A stretch of DNA of 64,000 nucleotides from Sulfurihydrogenibium subterraneum DSM 15120 (lineage in GTDB: Bacteria; Aquificota; Aquificia; Aquificales; Hydrogenothermaceae): contig NZ_JHUV01000008.1 of NCBI RefSeq assembly GCF_000619805.1, forward strand, positions 248,001 through 312,000. Direction: 5' to 3'. Shown in pieces: positions 62,873 to 64,000 of the stretch; the stretch's first letter is position 1; each line of letters starts with the position of its first letter. The notes beneath the pieces are model-generated. The model was not told the origin of the DNA and made no database searches. It saw nothing but the letters and a program-made list of their open reading frames with translations. The translations under genes were made by a program, and so were the position numbers.

Positions 62873-64000
62873 TTTATTTTACTTTATGGTTTTTTGCTTT
62901 TATTTTGATAGTTTCTAACATCTGGGGTATTTCAATATTCAGCCTTGACGAAGCAAAAAATGCCTCTTGTGCAAGGGAGATGTTAGAAAGAGGGGATTTA
63001 ATAGTTCCAACCTTTAACTACGAGCTTCGGACGGACAAACCTCCCCTGCATTACTACTTTATGATGATAGCCTATAAAATCTTTGGAATAAATGAATTTT
63101 CTGCAAGATTTTTTTCTTCGTTGTTTGGAAGTTTTACCGTTTTAATCACTTTCTTTTTTGCTAAAAGAGTTTTTGATGAGAAAGTAGCATTTTTAGGTTA
63201 TCTAATTCTTCTATCTTCTCTACACTTTGTGTTTCAGTTTCACATGGCTGTCCCAGATCCTTTTTTAATTTTCTTTTTAACTGCAGCTATTTTTAGTTTT
63301 TATACTTTTTACAACGAAGGTAAAAATTTGTTTTTATGGCTTTTTTATATTTGTATAGGTTTTGGAATACTTTCAAAAGGTTTAGTTGCTCTTGTTCTAC
63401 CTTCTTTTACAATTTTAGTTTTCTTGGTTCTAAGAAAAGATTTAGTATTTTTAAAAAGTATGAATGTTTTAAAAGGATTATTTATCATAACTTTAATATC
63501 TCTTCCGTGGTACATAGCTGTAGGTTTAAAGACAGACTGGGTTTGGGTTAAGGAATTTTTACTAAAACATAACATATCAAGATTTTCTGACTCTATGGAA
63601 GGACATGGAGGTATATTCTTAATAACTTTTCTGTTTGTTTTTGTTGGAATGCTTCCTTTTAGTGTATTTTTACCACAAACTGTAAAAGAAATTATAAAAA
63701 ATAGAACAAACTCTACGGTTTTATTTCTGTCTTTATTTGTATTCATATACACGCTATTTTTCAGTATATCTAAAACGAAGCTCCCTAACTACACAGTTGT
63801 TGTCTATCCTTCGTTGGCAGTTTTGATAGGTTTTACTTTAGTTAAGCTAAGAAATTACAGATATTTTTACAGTTTAATTTTTTATTTTATCTTGACGTTG
63901 ATTCTTCCTATTGCTCTTTACTTTTCCTTAAAAAATGATAGTAATCTTTACTTAGTAGCTCGATACTCATTTTTCTTCTTTATTTTAACAATTGGAGCTG
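62854..64000 (+). CDS. ArnT-like glycosyltransferase family 39/83, 3' end outside window
   Basis: Multi-span membrane protein, 382 codons visible and still open at the window edge. The first loop carries the catalytic acid motif SLDEAKNASCAREMLERGD, then RTDKPPLHYYF and the second acidic site AVPDPF. About eight hydrophobic helices follow, with KTKLPNYTVVVYPSLAVL late in the visible part. Such enzymes move sugars from polyprenyl phosphate to lipid A or other acceptors at the periplasmic face. No ribosome site before the ATG; TAGAAT at 62838-62843 could make it leaderless. Confidence 0.87.
   Translation, partial: MEKRFSIYFTLWFFAFILIVSNIWGISIFSLDEAKNASCAREMLERGDLIVPTFNYELRTDKPPLHYYFMMIAYKIFGINEFSARFFSSLFGSFTVLITFFFAKRVFDEKVAFLGYLILLSSLHFVFQFHMAVPDPFLIFFLTAAIFSFYTFYNEGKNLFLWLFYICIGFGILSKGLVALVLPSFTILVFLVLRKDLVFLKSMNVLKGLFIITLISLPWYIAVGLKTDWVWVKEFLLKHNISRFSDSMEGHGGIFLITFLFVFVGMLPFSVFLPQTVKEIIKNRTNSTVLFLSLFVFIYTLFFSISKTKLPNYTVVVYPSLAVLIGFTLVKLRNYRYFYSLIFYFILTLILPIALYFSLKNDSNLYLVARYSFFFFILTIGA

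Overview
The window is an AT-rich, very compact bacterial chromosome segment with short gaps and many 4-50 bp overlaps. It resembles a thermophilic Aquificota of the Sulfurihydrogenibium/Hydrogenothermaceae type. This is an inference from the low GC, a KaiC-like ATPase pair known mainly from thermophiles, a DsrE-type sulfur-carrier protein, anaerobic heme synthesis (HemN), a histidine-phosphatase phosphoserine phosphatase of the type known from Hydrogenobacter, and Gram-negative envelope genes (BamA-like protein, WaaA, TonB, RseP). No database was searched.

Layout. 1-2937 (minus): an operon for a secreted NlpC/P60 hydrolase, HslV and a PriA cut by the window edge; its promoter overlaps the promoter of the plus-strand nadK-ispF-DUF1858-recG operon. 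6968-8681: a KaiC-like ATPase and its HTH partner with their own promoter and a possible terminator. 8898-10806: DHH phosphoesterase, TetR regulator, dtd. 11021-16477: a tight run rimO-mtnA-yvcK-nadB-infC in which rimO appears to start at CTG and infC at ATT. 16493-19980: tRNA-Leu, dxs, and convergent tonB and nth. 20059-25293: hemN, a FetB-type permease, waaA, a ferritin-like/VIT1 fusion and yicC, a run rich in iron genes. 25294-26698 (minus): Fur-type regulator, molybdopterin oxidoreductase, ferredoxin and a 36-residue membrane peptide. 26782-33665: a BamA-like barrel, a stand-alone TnpB insertion, the Tat translocase, LOG and flavin reductase proteins, and a second Fur regulator. 33678-38141 (minus): slyD, hisZ, phosphoserine phosphatase, class V aminotransferase, O-methyltransferase. 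38231-43354: argG, valS, tRNA-Asn, ppa and a Pro-Arg-fMet tRNA cluster. 43538-43847: remnant of a toxin-antitoxin locus. 43915-50492: PabC-like enzyme, DacB, RseP, DsrE2, YggS, Trm112, peptide-binding protein. 50560-54365: rpsO-pnp and a PA2779/PA2778-type pair with a TPR lipoprotein. 54362-64000: queF, ispA, a PpiD-like chaperone, a degenerate HD protein, a di-iron beta-lactamase-fold protein, rsmH-ftsL-ftsI, uvrC and a partial ArnT-like glycosyltransferase.

Most of the window is housekeeping. The parts that stand out are: a PriA with intact zinc cysteines but no recognisable ATPase motifs; the KaiC-like/HTH pair; non-canonical starts of rimO and infC; a TnpB without zinc-ribbon cysteines inserted right behind the bamA-like stop codon; a 180-bp leader between two minus-strand genes with mutually exclusive hairpins; the PA2779/PA2778 module; a valyl-tRNA synthetase with a large insert in its zinc knuckle; and genes that appear to be transcribed without a leader (ispA, uvrC). 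No stretch above 300 bases lacks a gene. No CRISPR array or rRNA was seen.
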